64,000 nucleotides of DNA from Gnetum montanum (Eukaryota; Streptophyta; Gnetopsida; Gnetales; Gnetaceae): NCBI GenBank assembly GCA_015680685.1, contig MNCI01030123.1:1035522-1099521 (forward strand), read 5' to 3'. A program made the position numbers and the translations under genes. Every line of letters starts with the position of its first letter. The first letter of the stretch is position 1. Below are positions 53,100-64,000 of this stretch, piece by piece. The notes under the pieces were generated by a model that worked only from the letters and a program-made list of their open reading frames with translations, was not told where the DNA came from and made no database searches.

Positions 53100-56000
53100 T
53101 TAGGAGACTTTCTTCTGAAGCGAGGCTTGATGATGGTGAGTATTTGGATCTCTGATATGACTCCATGGCTGCAATAAGAAAAACAACTGGTTAGCATTCA
53201 TCTTGAATTTTGGGGCTTGAGTTATAATTTGGAAGTGAACATGCCAACGAATTTGCATTTTTTCCGAAGTAGTTAGTTGTAAGGAGTTTGAAATAATTGT
53301 CTTTTGAAAAAGTGTGGTACATCTACGTTTCCAAATATTATATAAGATGATGGGCCTAAGGATCTTCCATAGGAAATGAGAGTTTTTGGACCTGATAGGT
53401 AAGAAACCAAACATTATGGCCTCTTGTGTAAGAGTGCATGAGGGAAAAACCTTAGAAGCCCATTCCCAAGCATGCTAAGCAAATGGGCAAAGCCAAAAAA
53501 CATGGACAAAGGTTTCAGGGTCGTTACATAAAGGGCACTTAGGGGAGTGAATCCCGAGGTATGCTAAACGTTTCTCGATTGGGAGACCTTGATGAAGAAA
53601 ACACCAAAGGAATTGTTGAATTTTGGGAAGAGTTGGGAGATGCCAAATTTGGTTGAAAAGAGAGATCCAAAAATCCTCTGATTATTGTTTATTCCAAGAT
53701 TGATTACAACGTAGAATGACTTCGGAAGAATCGTGTAACAATTGGAAGGGAACTTGTGGCCGATAAGGAAAAATTTTTGACCCATTAGACCAATAGAGGC
53801 CATGAAATAGACCTTGGATAGCACCATCTAGGTGTAATGATTGATGAAGAAATGAATGTATCTGGTGGAAGCAAAGCCGCATTGCTTTCGAAGCCCCATA
53901 TAGGTTTTCAAACGCTTCCCAAGAAATCCATTGATTAGCAAGACGAAGACAATTAAGGGAAATCACTCCCTTCTGGTACCAAATAATGGCTAATCTTGCA
54001 TTAGTAATGGCAAGAGCGGCGGGGGTCAAGGGTAACCACCAAGGGCAAAGCATGGGAAGGAGAGTAGGGTTAAGATGGATATTAAACCAATTAATATGAT
54101 GGTGGAGAACTTGCCAAGCCTTCCATATGCTTTTGAATACATCGGAACCAGGAATGGAGATAGAATGAGGAGAGAAAATCCAATTAATAGGATGGATGTT
54201 TTTCCAAAAAGGCTTATGTTTAGGAAAACTTTGATGAAGCCTTAGCTGAAGAAGATTTCCAATTATGTCAGAGGTGTCCAGATGTTGCACTAACCACTTA
54301 GCAACTAAGGTGAGTCCCTGTTTGTAGGAATTCAACAGACCTAATCCTCCTTTGTTTCTAGGAAGAGTGACAATGTTCCAAGCAACACGATGAAAACCTC
54401 GTTGGGAATCTTTAGATGACCACGTGAAGTCTCGAAATAACCGCTCCAAGTTTTGATAGGCTGTGTGGGAAGGAGCCCAGCACGAGGAATAATACACATG
54501 GGTAGAAGCACAAATGGATTTACAAACAAGATATTTTCCTGCCAAGGTAAAGGGCTTAGTCTTCCACTTTTCAGTTTTCTTACGAATACGAGAGATGACT
54601 AGCTCCCACAGTGTAGAAGTAGGACCACGAAATTGAAAAGGGATTCCTAAGAGCTTCATGATCTCATGGTCCTAGATTAATTTCCATGGAAAGGTGGGGA
54701 GTTTACTATAATTGTTATGAAAACTATATACAGAAGATTTAGACCAATTAATGGTAGAACCAGAGAGAGAACAATATTGCTCTACTTGGGCTAAAAGTCG
54801 TTTAACATTATCGGTTGTATTTTGGATTAGAAAAAAAGAGTCATCAGCAAAATGCATATTAAGCAGTTGATGTTGAGGAGAGGAAAAGCGCACTCCATAT
54901 AGCATCCCTGATTGAATATCATGGTTAATTTGATGGCAAAGGAAATCCGCAGCAATGATAAAGAGATAAGGGGCAAGAGGACAACCTTGTCTTACTGATC
55001 TATGTATTGCAAAGGGGGCGGTGATGCCAAAGGTGGTGGCTATTCTCGCATTAGCATCTGAGAAGAGACATTTCACCATATGAAGATACTTGGAGCCAAA
55101 ACCTAGTTTTGACATAGTTTGAAGGATAAAGTCCCACTTAATGTTGTCGTAGGCCTTGGCATAGTCCAATTTCATCAAAAGGATGTCTTGGCCATCATCC
55201 TCAGCCCACTGCAAACCTTCCCAAGCAGCCACTACATTATCTAAGATATAACGCCCTGGGACAAATCCGGTTTGTTGAGGGGATATAATTTTATGAAGGA
55301 ATTTTTTCAAACGTAAGGCTAAGCATTTGGCCCAAATTTTGTATACCACATTAAGAAGAGTAATGGGTCGCCAATTAGCTATACTAGTAGGGTCTCCTGA
55401 TTTGGGAAGGAGGCGAATAATCCCAAGATTTAAATTTGGTCCAAGAGAACCAAGATGGATAGCCTCTTTAATTACTTGGAAAAGGTCATGGCCAACAAGA
55501 TTCCAATGCCTCTGAAAAAACTCAACAGGGAAACCATCATATCCAGGAGCTTTCCCAGAGCTGAGTTTGAAACAAGCATGTTGAAGCTCTTCTTGAGTGA
55601 TATTAGCATCGAGGATGTGAGACATGGATGAGTCAACTAACCTAGGATAGTTACGCGTAGTGGCCTCAAATGATGAGAGATTCATTGGGGAAGCTATAAA
55701 CAAGGCTTCAAAGTGCTCCTTAAGGTAAGAGAGTATACTATCATGATCAGTGATAATAACACCATCCCTAGAGAGAGTATCTGGGGATGGAATGGAAGGA
55801 GAGCTGTTAAGATATTTAAAAAATTCCTTACATTGCTCATCTTGAATCTTCAACCAAGTAAGTCTACTTTTGATTAAGGCACTGTGGGCCTTGTGGACTT
55901 CCCAATATTGGAAAGTGGAGCGAACTTTAGCAAGTTCTTCATGAATGTGGGTATTAAAGGGTTCTATGGATAACCTTTCCGTAAGATTATTAATAGTTGA

Positions 56001-56966
56001 ACAAATGTTGTTGTACTCTTGTCTAGAACGAGAGGCCACTTCCTTGCCGAACTTCCGAGCAAAGTTCCTCACCCTACTAGTGGTTCGCAGCCACCATTGG
56101 ATCCAACCCACCTGACCTATGGGCCTAGGTTTGGCATTCCAAAGATTAGAAAGAAGTTGTTGAGACGAAGGAGAAGAGAATAAATTAGAGTGTAGGCGAA
56201 AGAGGTGGAGTCTGGTCCTATGTGAAGTACCAGAGATTTGCATGGAAATGACGATGGGATAATGGTCAGATAACATAGCATGTTGGTGAACCGTAGTGGT
56301 GGAGATTGCCTGCCAAAAGGATAGTGTGGAGAAGTAAAATCGATCTAGCCGACTATATATTCGAGCCTGACCCAGACGAAGGTTACTCCAAGTAAATCTA
56401 TGGAGAGGTCTGCTTGAGTTATCCTTGACTCCATCAAGGAGATAAAATTGTTTTTTAAAGTCAGACCAAGGTTGAAATTCATGAGGAGGAAGTCGAAAAG
56501 GGACTCCCCCAAGTTTATCGTGAGGGAATTCAATCATATTAAAATCTCCACCAAAAATCCAAGGAACGGAAGGAAGAGAATAGGTTAGTTCCTGCCATAA
56601 GTTAGCCCGTTCCATGGAGTCATTTGGAGCATAAATAGAGCAAACCCCAAAGGGTCCATGGGAGGAGGAAAAGATAGCCCAAGAAACTCTTTGGCTTGAA
56701 TCGGAACCAGAATGGATGAGTTTGTCTTTCCAATGGGTTGAAATGAGAATAGCTGCTCCACCTTTTCCATACATGTGGGAGGTAGCTATGACTGAGGAGT
56801 GGGGAAGAAACCTATGAGCTGAAAACTCTAAGTCAGAAGCTGAAATTTTAATTTCCTGAAGAAGGATGAAATCAAAGGTGGTATTCAGACTAGAGAGAAA
56901 ATTGCTAGCCCTTTTACCTCGAAGCCTATCTGTAAGGCCTCAAACAGTCCAAGATACTAAATTCAT
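53100..56966 (-). pseudogene. Family B ORF2 (endonuclease, reverse transcriptase, zf-RVT)
   Basis: Starts MNLVSWTV*GL, a decayed MN..SWN.RGL endonuclease start; the TGA stands where Arg is normal. Endonuclease: LLQEIK, GGDFNMIEF, RLDRF, SDHYPIVIS. RT: GKAPGYDGFPVEFF, NWRPITLLNVVYKIWAKCLA, QTGFVPGRYILDNVV, LLMKLDYAKAYDNIKWDFIL, VRQGCPLAPYLFIIAADFL and catalytic MHFADDSFFLI. After the RT: MKLLGIPFQFRG, GGLGLLN, then zf-RVT CPLCNDPETFVHVFWLCPFA. Stops: TGA near the start, TAG 54672-54674, TAA 53682-53684, TAG near 53477. All catalytic residues are kept; one unbroken frame of 1289 codons. Confidence 0.85.
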
Positions 56967-58069
56967 GAGGAGGTAGAAGATGCAGGTAGGGAAAGAACTT
57001 CAAAGGATTTGAGGGTTGATGTGTCCACTTCCATTATGTTGGAGAGGACAACAAAGGGATCGTTTATAATAACTAGAACTATAGAAGAGGCTATATGGGA
57101 GGGAGATAATGGTGGGTTAGAAAAGGAGGATGGTTTAGCTCTTTTCCTGCCCCCATCATTCACTCCCTCAGTGGTTGAAATAGAGTCCTTGAAAGATTTA
57201 AACTGGGTGACTTTAGCTTGCGAACTGATCTTTATAGAGGAGCTAGAATGAGGGACTTGTGTGGTAGAGGACTTAGGTTTGGAGAGAAAACTAGAGGTCT
57301 TGTGGGGAGTGGCTACAAATTTAAATGTTTTCAGTAGGACTTGAGTTTCATCTATAGGGGAAGAATGATTTTGTGAAGGGTTGTTTGCATTTTTCTTCCT
57401 AGCTAAGGAAGGGCAGACCGAGATGTGGTGATCTGCTCGATGACAATAGCTACAGGAGTTTGGAAGGTAAAAATAATCTACTTTTTGTGTGAACAATTTT
57501 CCTCCAGCCGCTAATGTGAGAGAGGTTTTCTTGTGAGAGATGTCTAGTTCTATACAGTAGCGACGAAACTGAATTCCATTAACCTCTACTCCGTGATCAG
57601 AGATAATGCGACCTAGGGTACTGACAATGTCTCTCTCAAAGGTGGAAAAAATAAGTGGAAGATTAGGTAACTCTACATAACAGGGGATAGTTTTATAGGC
57701 TGGGTCAGTGACATCGAAGTCAAATTTCCATGGACGGATGACCAGGGTGCCATTTCGTGCTGGAAAAAAATAGGCTGAAAGGGCTTTCTTGACATGAGAA
57801 GCATCAGAGAGTTCTACGAGCACAAAGTTTCGAGCATAATATCAGGCATAGGAAATGGTTATGCTATGAGATTGTAGAATAGATTTGATGTACAAATTGA
57901 GATTTACTAATCGGGGAATAAAACCCATAATTTGAATAAAAATGAACCGAGATGAAAATTCTTCAACTACATTATCAAAAAGATTGTCCAGAATAAAAAA
58001 ATCAATATTAGTGGAGTTGGGGGGACTTCCCTGCTGAGAAGAACCAGACGGACCTTGAGATTCATCCAT
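56963..58069 (-). pseudogene. Family B ORF1 (DUF4283 and CCHC zinc knuckle)
   Basis: 369 codons with a single in-frame TGA at 57842-57844 (ISYA*YYARNF). The N-terminal half is DUF4283-like: FIPRLVNLNLYIKSIL, RNFVLVELSDASHVKKAL, VIRPWKFDFDVTDPAY, IPCYVELPNLPL. The zinc knuckle CSYCHRADHHISVC (Cx2Cx4Hx4C) lies near 57450-57410, then a Ser-rich tail. It should bind element RNA. Its TGA stop overlaps the ORF2 ATG (ATGA, 56966-56963), suggesting coupled re-initiation. Confidence 0.8.
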
Positions 58070-59451
58070 GACTGCACTCTATCAAAGATCTTCTCTGCCA
58101 ACAGCGTAGCCCTACGTAGCACTCCTGGATCGAAAGCACCGATGAACCCGTTGACGCCAAACCACCACTGAACCCGGTGATGCCAAAATGCCACAGGTCC
58201 GCCCAATGATGTGAAAAAAATCTCAGAAGTCTGAACGTAATGGTAGCGATCCCGGATCTGCGACACCCTCGACTTAGATCTGTCAGGCTAGTTCAGCAAA
58301 ATGAGACCGATTGGCTGCTAGGGAACCACAGTAACGTAGATTTGGGATTGCAGCAACAAGCAACACCCTGCATCAACACAGATCTACAAGCGTAGCCATG
58401 CAGATGCAAAAGGAAAAAATCACCAAACAATTCTAACCTCTCTATGAAAGGCAAGAACAATATGAGGTGAGGCAAGGCCTTGCACCTTCAAATGTGAACC
58501 CAGTCAATTGCCATCAACTAAGAGTAAATACATGTTATTATTTACTAGTTGCTCTGTGCTTTCTAGTAGATCCTACGACAAGGGTGCCAAATGCACCTTC
58601 ACGTAGTACATGATAAATAGCAACGAAAACATTAGGATGCACCAAAAGTAGTAAAAAGTAGTAAGGTAAGAGTAAATGCAGATGAAAGCAATGACCCTTC
58701 CAAAAGTCAATGTGTGTCAAATGCAAGTCACAATGCCTTGCAACTAATGAAAATTACCATTGGAAGTTGTCTATGCCACCAGTAGCATCCAAGTAAGAGT
58801 GAATTTAGGCTGGTTGCTCCATGCCTTCTGTTGGTTGCTGTGACAAGGGTGCTAATTTAGGCTTTTGGTTGCTCCATGCCTTTTGTTGGTTGCTGCGACA
58901 AGGGTGCTACACACGCACCCTCATGTAGTACATGATGAATAGCACTAGAAACATCATGATGCACCAAAAGCACCAATCTAAGCATAATTGTCAATCACTA
59001 GAAGCAGTGACTCTTCTGAAAGTCAATGTGTGTCAAATGCGGGTTGCAATGCCTTGTAGATAATGGAAATTACCATTAGAAGCCATCTACCCCATTGGTA
59101 GTGATGAGTGGCGAGGTAGCCCTACACTCAACCATACGAAACAAGCGTAGCACGCTCGATCCGATCAAACTCCGCAGATGGACTAGTTGTGGCACCTAGA
59201 TAGTTAGCCTTAGGTCACAGTTCGCTGTCTTCCTACCTAGACTAGTATTGCATATGTCACGTATGGTTTAGTCTAGATGAGGTGTATAATGTGCTCCTAA
59301 TCTATGCTACTCCTAAAGGCAGTGGAAAATAATATTAACTAAGCTAAACTAGGAGGAAAAGGGTAAGAAAATCTAATTTAGCCTAAGTGCGACGAGCAAC
59401 TGATTCCTTGATCAACCGTACACATCTTGGACTTCGTGCACGACTACCACT

Positions 59452-60080
59452 NNNNNNNNNNNNNNNNNNNNNNNNNNNNNNNNNNNNNNNNNNNNNNNNN
59501 NNNNNNNNNNNNNNNNNNNNNNNNNNNNNNNNNNNNNNNNNNNNNNNNNNNNNNNNNNNNNNNNNNNNNNNNNNNNNNNNNNNNNNNNNNNNNNNNNNNN
59601 NNNNNNNNNNNNNNNNNNNNNNNNNNNNNNNNNNNNNNNNNNNNNNNNNNNNNNNNNNNNNNNNNNNNNNNNNNNNNNNNNNNNNNNNNNNNNNNNNNNN
59701 NNNNNNNNNNNNNNNNNNNNNNNNNNNNNNNNNNNNNNNNNNNNNNNNNNNNNNNNNNNNNNNNNNNNNNNNNNNNNNNNNNNNNNNNNNNNNNNNNNNN
59801 NNNNNNNNNNNNNNNNNNNNNNNNNNNNNNNNNNNNNNNNNNNNNNNNNNNNNNNNNNNNNNNNNNNNNNNNNNNNNNNNNNNNNNNNNNNNNNNNNNNN
59901 NNNNNNNNNNNNNNNNNNNNNNNNNNNNNNNNNNNNNNNNNNNNNNNNNNNNNNNNNNNNNNNNNNNNNNNNNNNNNNNNNNNNNNNNNNNNNNNNNNNN
60001 NNNNNNNNNNNNNNNNNNNNNNNNNNNNNNNNNNNNNNNNNNNNNNNNNNNNNNNNNNNNNNNNNNNNNNNNNNNNNNNN
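59452..60080. other. Assembly gap (629 N) inside the LTR-like insertion
   Basis: Unknown sequence; it hides most of the insertion's middle. Confidence 1.
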
Positions 60081-60179
60081 GGCAGACACAGGAAAAAATC
60101 TAACTCTGGAGGGATCAAACTGCCAGAGCTTCGCTACTCTAAAACTGGGATCCCGAACAAGGGAGAGCCACATCTTATT

Positions 60180-60301
60180 AATAGATATAGCGGCGGACTG
60201 CAATATCGCGTACGCGATATCGTAGGGAAGACGCGATATCGCGGTGGACGTGATATCGTGGGGGATGCGATATCGCAACCTATGCGAATCGCATCTCATC
60301 A
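60180..60301 (+). repeat. CpG-rich GATATCG palindrome tract
   Basis: Five ATATCG-type cores spaced about 20-25 bases apart (GCGTACGCGATATCGT, ACGCGATATCGCGG, ACGTGATATCGT, TGCGATATCGCA), near the 3' end of the LTR-like insertion. Confidence 0.8.
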
Positions 60302-61060
60302 TGTAGCATCTAAGTAAGAGTGAATCTAGCAGGGCTTTCAATTGTTTCATGTCTTCTGTTGGCTACTGTGACCAGGATGCTACACGTAGTACATGATGAA
60401 CAACACTAGAAACATCAAGATGCACCATAAGCAATAATCTAAGCATAATTGCAAATCATCGGAAGTAATGACCCTTTTGGAAGTCAATGTGTCAAATGTA
60501 GGTTGCATTTTGTACAACTAATGGAAATTACCACTAGAAGCTATCTACCCCACTAGTAGCACCCAAGTAAGAGAAAATCCAAGCTTCTAGTTGGTTCGTG
60601 CCTTTCATTGGCTATTGCGACCAGGATGCAACATGCACCCTCACGCAATACATGATGAATAGCACTAGAAACATCAAGATGCACTGAGAGTAAGGATCTA
60701 AGCATGATTGCAGATTATCGAAAGCAGTGACCCTTCCAGAAGTTAGTGCGTGTCAAATGCAGGTTACAGTGCCTCACAGCTAATGGAAATTACCACTAGA
60801 AGCCATCTACCCCACCAAAACTAATGATCCTTTCAAAAGTAATTGCGATGACCCTGCGAGTCATAGTAATGCGTAGAGTTTTTTTTAAGTTGTCACAAGG
60901 TGCATTTCGTAGTAGTTTGCACCCACCTAAAACATATTTCATATGCGTGAATGAATGTAAATAAGAAACTCTAGTTCAAACGATCCAATAGTGAGAAGTT
61001 AGAAACCCTCATAGCAATACAACTTCTATTCGAAAGCATTACAGCTAGTATAACAAAAAT

Positions 61061-61180
61061 ATTGGAAACCAACCTTGGTGGATGTATGTGAATATAAGGT
61101 TTGTAGGGATGTTGATAAATATTGAAAACCAACCTTAGTGGATGTATGTGAAGATAAGGTATGTAGGGATGTTGATTTTT
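61061..61180 (+). repeat. 2 x 60 bp tandem duplication
   Basis: ATTGGAAACCAACCTTGGTG and ATTGAAAACCAACCTTAGTG start the two copies; a few mismatches. Confidence 0.8.
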
Positions 61181-61659
61181 CATTGTAGGTTGTGGTTGTC
61201 AAATTACTTGGTTTGTAAACTTTGGTATTGTAGTTTGAGTTAATGACTATGTAAAATTTTTGATAGATGTGAGGAAGGAAAGAAATAGCATGGCAACATG
61301 AAATACAATACCCACCAAGTGGTCCTTTTTTAAAAAATGAAATAAGATGGTCCTATTTTTATTGCAATGCCTTCACTTGGATATACAAAGAAAGAGTGGA
61401 CAATTTCATTGTAGGCGAATAGATAAATGAAATGTTTCCCTTCAAATTTTTCTATAGAACCAAAAACCAACAAAAATGGAAAAAGAAAACTCACTCTCAA
61501 TCAAACCACTACACCTATTGTACATGGTAGGTTTTCTTGTATTTTTGATGTCCTCAACAATGTTTATTAAATATTTTGTATAATACATATTCTTCGACTA
61601 TTGTATGATATCCATGAATATACATGAATCAATTATCATTATTCGTATGGCCTGAATGT

Positions 61660-63290
61660 TACCATAGGGATGGCACCTAAGGAAGGAAGAAAAAGAAACA
61701 AGACTAGTAGAAACACTGGTTGTCAATGTCATTTCATAGTTTCCATTATGCCTGGTGTTGACCATGTTGCATGCATTATATATAAAAAAATGAGCCATGT
61801 AGACACGCCGAGAGCTTATTGTCATGGCTTGTTCAAAAGAGATGCTCAGTCAATACATATTTTCCTGAGATACATCAAAAAATAATGTCATTATAAAATG
61901 AAGGAGTTCTAGTAGATATAATTTATGAAAGATATATTAAGGATCTATTCAATCAACTACAAGAATTTAAGGTATCTTGAAAGAGGGACATGTTTCTTTT
62001 GAAAAAGGACATTTATAATATTTGCAAATATGTTACATTGGAATATAAAAAAGGTGAGCATGATAAAATTAGTACACGCATATGGTACGAAAGCACCATA
62101 GATTTTTTGTTTTACTATCAAGAAAAGAATATTGAACAGTCTATCCCGACAATCATTGAGTTCCAATCACCATGGATGTTAAAAAAGATGATACGCCTAT
62201 CGCAAAATAGCATACTTGATATGGATTCAACCTTCAATACCAAAAAATATGAAGTAGAATTTTAGAATTTATTAGAAACCTTGTATCAAGAAAATTTTGT
62301 ACTAAATTTTGTAAACAGCTCCATCTTCACATAGTCATGGCTTTTGATTCATACTACAATTGACTGCCTGTAACATGGGTGATCTCCTCTAGGTGTACAA
62401 AGAGCGATATCACATCTTGGCTTTTTTGAATTGATGAGAAGATGCAAGTCCTAAAAGCCATAATGAACAATAAATGTTATCATGCTTGATGATTCAAAGG
62501 ATGAAATAAATGCAATAAGGTAACCTTTAAAACACTGAATTTTTTTGTGTAATTTAAAAGTTGAGTACAAAACATGGAGATATCTAAATTGAATGTCCAA
62601 CATTATCTTAAATCTCTAGGTTAGTATTTGGTTGTTGTATTTTTCTATGCATTTGGCATATTTGGAGGGCATGAAGGAAGAACTTGGCAACAAAGTTTAG
62701 AGATTTGACAACAAGAAAGGCAATGGCAACACATGTAAATTATATCATGAATGAATGCAAAACTCTTATGGATGTTGTTATGAAAATTAACAAGTTTGTT
62801 AATATGCATCAATAGAACCTACATTTCAATAGTTACCTACAGAGCTAGTGGATAAATGGAGATAAATTTTGTAAGTATATATTTAGTTGATGTTGCAATA
62901 AGCATATTAACCAATTTCGATTGTATGTTCCATTGTTGTGTTGTTACTATGGGCTCAAACTTTCATTTCTAAGGGATGTGGGCAAAATCCCTTCATGATT
63001 ATGCATGCTTAGCAATACACAAACAATGCTATGGAAATTCTTGAGAGATATCAGAAATAGGAAATATAGTCACATTGATTGGCTTATATGAGCCTTGATA
63101 AAGGTACATCTATATTACTGGAACAATGCAAGACTTAAAGTTGCAGGATATCTAGTAAATAGAAAGGATAGAGAAATCAATAAAAAGTAATGGGAAAAGG
63201 CTATTGAAATCTATGATGATGATTGCAAACAAGTCTTGGATAAAGAAGCTGAAACTAAAATTGTTTGAAATGGAATAGTTGGTACAGGGT
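61660..63290 (+). pseudogene. MULE (Mutator-like) transposase relic
   Basis: Pieces in different frames follow a plant/moss MULE pattern: GCQCHFIVSIMPGVDHVACI, CHGLFKRD, then ISTRIWYESTIDFLFYYQEK, MLKKMIRLSQNSILDMDSTF, NTKKYE (first catalytic Asp block, D.TF.TNKY-like), VFDSY..GLP-like codons near 62340, TSRCTKSDI (about 62395-62420), and MLDDSKDEINAIR (second Asp block, about 62480-62515). Many stops and frameshifts. Terminal inverted repeats were not found. Confidence 0.6.
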
Positions 63291-63328
63291 GTTTAAGGTG
63301 TTCTCTTTTAGTATTTTTTGTGAGTGTA

Positions 63329-64000
63329 TGGTGAGCGGTGAGGTACCCCTACGCTCAACCATACAAAAACAAGCGTTTCATGCACAATCTGGTTGAATTC
63401 CAAGGACTAAGTGCCTATGTGCCTTTGTGGAATGATAACGAGTTGGTTAATCCTTGTCTTCCAAAACTTACTTGTATGTCACAGTTGTATGGTTAAGTAA
63501 GCTTGAGGCATATGATTTTTATAGTTTTTATGTGTTTTATATCTTGCGCTAGTAAGGAGGGGGAGAGAGATAACTAAGTAACTAATCAAAATTAACTACT
63601 CATTAACTAAGTCCTAATTACTCCTAACACCAGTATCTATTCCCACTTGCCGTACACATCTTGAACTAGTGCAACGCTGCTGGGATTACTAAACACTAAT
63701 CGTCACTGGGTTACCAAGTGCTACATGCATGCTTGAAGCGGTCATACTGAGTGTATTTAACTAAGAGAGTTGTAGGGTGAGAGAAATCATTAATCAACTA
63801 GGGAAGCATTAAATAATAATTAACGCTAATTAATCTATTCAGAATGCTGCAAGGTTTATCATAAAGTTTGTCTTTATTGCTGTACACAAAGTGTGCTCAA
63901 GTACACAATGCTCGAATAAAGATCCGTTCACTCTATGACTCCTACTGTGGGCACGCATAAATAATTCTAACTTTAGAGGGAAAAATGGCAAGAGTTCAGC
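63329..64000 (+). mobile_element. LTR-like family copy at the right window edge
   Basis: Starts TGGTGAGCGGTGAGG, then CCCTACGCTCAACCATAC, and later GTCTTTATTGCTGTACACAA, AATAAAGATCCGTTCACT, matching 59102 onward and 1-215. It runs off the window. Confidence 0.6.

Larger units (their letters stand above)
52815..58300 (-). mobile_element. Nearly intact L1-type LINE (family B)
   Basis: A second LINE family, much younger than family A: ORF1 with one in-frame stop and ORF2 with four, and no frameshift seen across 1289 codons. Order on the minus strand: leader (58300-58070), ORF1, ORF2, then a 3' end TTAATAAAATTCTCTTTTTGG near 52815. It lacks the extra 3' module of family A. No clear target-site duplication was found. 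Confidence 0.8.
59102..60301 (+). mobile_element. Solo-LTR-like insertion inside the repeat array (contains gap)
   Basis: Starts TGATGAG and ends CTCATCA, a perfect 7-base terminal inverted repeat with the TG...CA ends of an LTR. Flanks are GGTAG and TGTAG, a 4-of-5 target-site duplication. It splits the 250-320 bp repeat array at a unit boundary. 629 N lie inside, so the true length is unknown. Relatives lie at 63329-64000 and 1-215. Confidence 0.6.
58521..60815 (+). repeat. Degenerate tandem array of 250-320 bp units, split by the LTR insertion
   Basis: Four units (58521-58780, 58781-59101, 60302-60553, 60554-60815) share TAGCATCCAAGTAAGAGTGA, GTAGTACATGATGAATAGCA, AAGTCAATGTGTGTCAAATG and AATGGAAATTACCA. 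Unit 2 has an internal duplication of about 50 bp (58803-58852 and 58853-58906). No coding sequence is seen. Confidence 0.75.

Noticed and set aside
54672-58069. Plus-strand ORFs opposite the family B LINE
   Set aside because: They are antisense shadows of ORF1 and ORF2, which carry clear motifs.
59387-60350. ORFs spanning the second gap
   Set aside because: Same gap artefact; the flanks belong to the LTR-like insertion.

Overview
The window looks like plant nuclear DNA from a species with a large, repeat-filled genome, most likely a gymnosperm. This is inferred from one host gene whose short coding exons are separated by introns of up to 12.8 kb, from plant-type LINE, RTE, Copia and MULE remnants, and from plant promoter motifs (TATA box, AAACCCTA telo-boxes). 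Bacterial features (operons, ribosome binding sites, CRISPR) are absent. Two blocks of N (1511-2198 and 59452-60080) are assembly gaps.

The one clear host gene lies on the minus strand and covers most of the window. Seven coding exons (49438-49263, 44948-44849, 32023-31955, 31676-31559, 28241-28159, 19040-18979, 12003-11826) join with canonical GT-AG borders and matching phases. They give 786 nt, or 261 codons plus stop. The product is a Myb/SANT-like protein of the plant DUF3755 family. A TATA box and two telo-boxes lie upstream of exon 1.

The introns are filled with old mobile elements. Six copies or fragments of one non-LTR retrotransposon family (called family A here) lie at about 5.35-10.68, 12.32-17.65, 20.40-20.80, 26.48-27.64 (minus), 28.9-30.9 and 39.96-44.28 kb. 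Intron 2 also holds a decayed Copia element with both LTRs (34.3-38.5 kb). RTE-type LINE 3' ends ending in (GAT)n lie at 18.0-18.3, 21.2-21.5 and 28.5 kb. Nearly all intronic insertions are antisense to the host gene.

Family A is the most interesting system. Downstream of the usual endonuclease, reverse transcriptase and zinc-binding (zf-RVT) regions, its copies carry an extra conserved coding module: a domain with a pattern like the Athila ORF1 / plant transposon protein domain, then a coiled coil, then a short C-terminal signature. In the least decayed copy (E3) the module is in frame with zf-RVT, so it may be a C-terminal extension of ORF2. I do not know of a described plant LINE with this layout.

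The right end (52.8-64 kb) is a separate repeat block. It holds a nearly intact second L1-type LINE on the minus strand, with ORF1 stop and ORF2 start overlapping as ATGA. Next is a degenerate array of 250-320 bp repeats split by a solo-LTR-like insertion with CpG-rich GATATCG palindromes, and then a MULE transposase relic. The same LTR-like family also occurs at both ends of the window. Between 49.8 and 52.6 kb, upstream of the host gene, the DNA keeps many CpGs, has three separate tandem duplications, and contains a weak candidate small gene at 52.1-52.5 kb.
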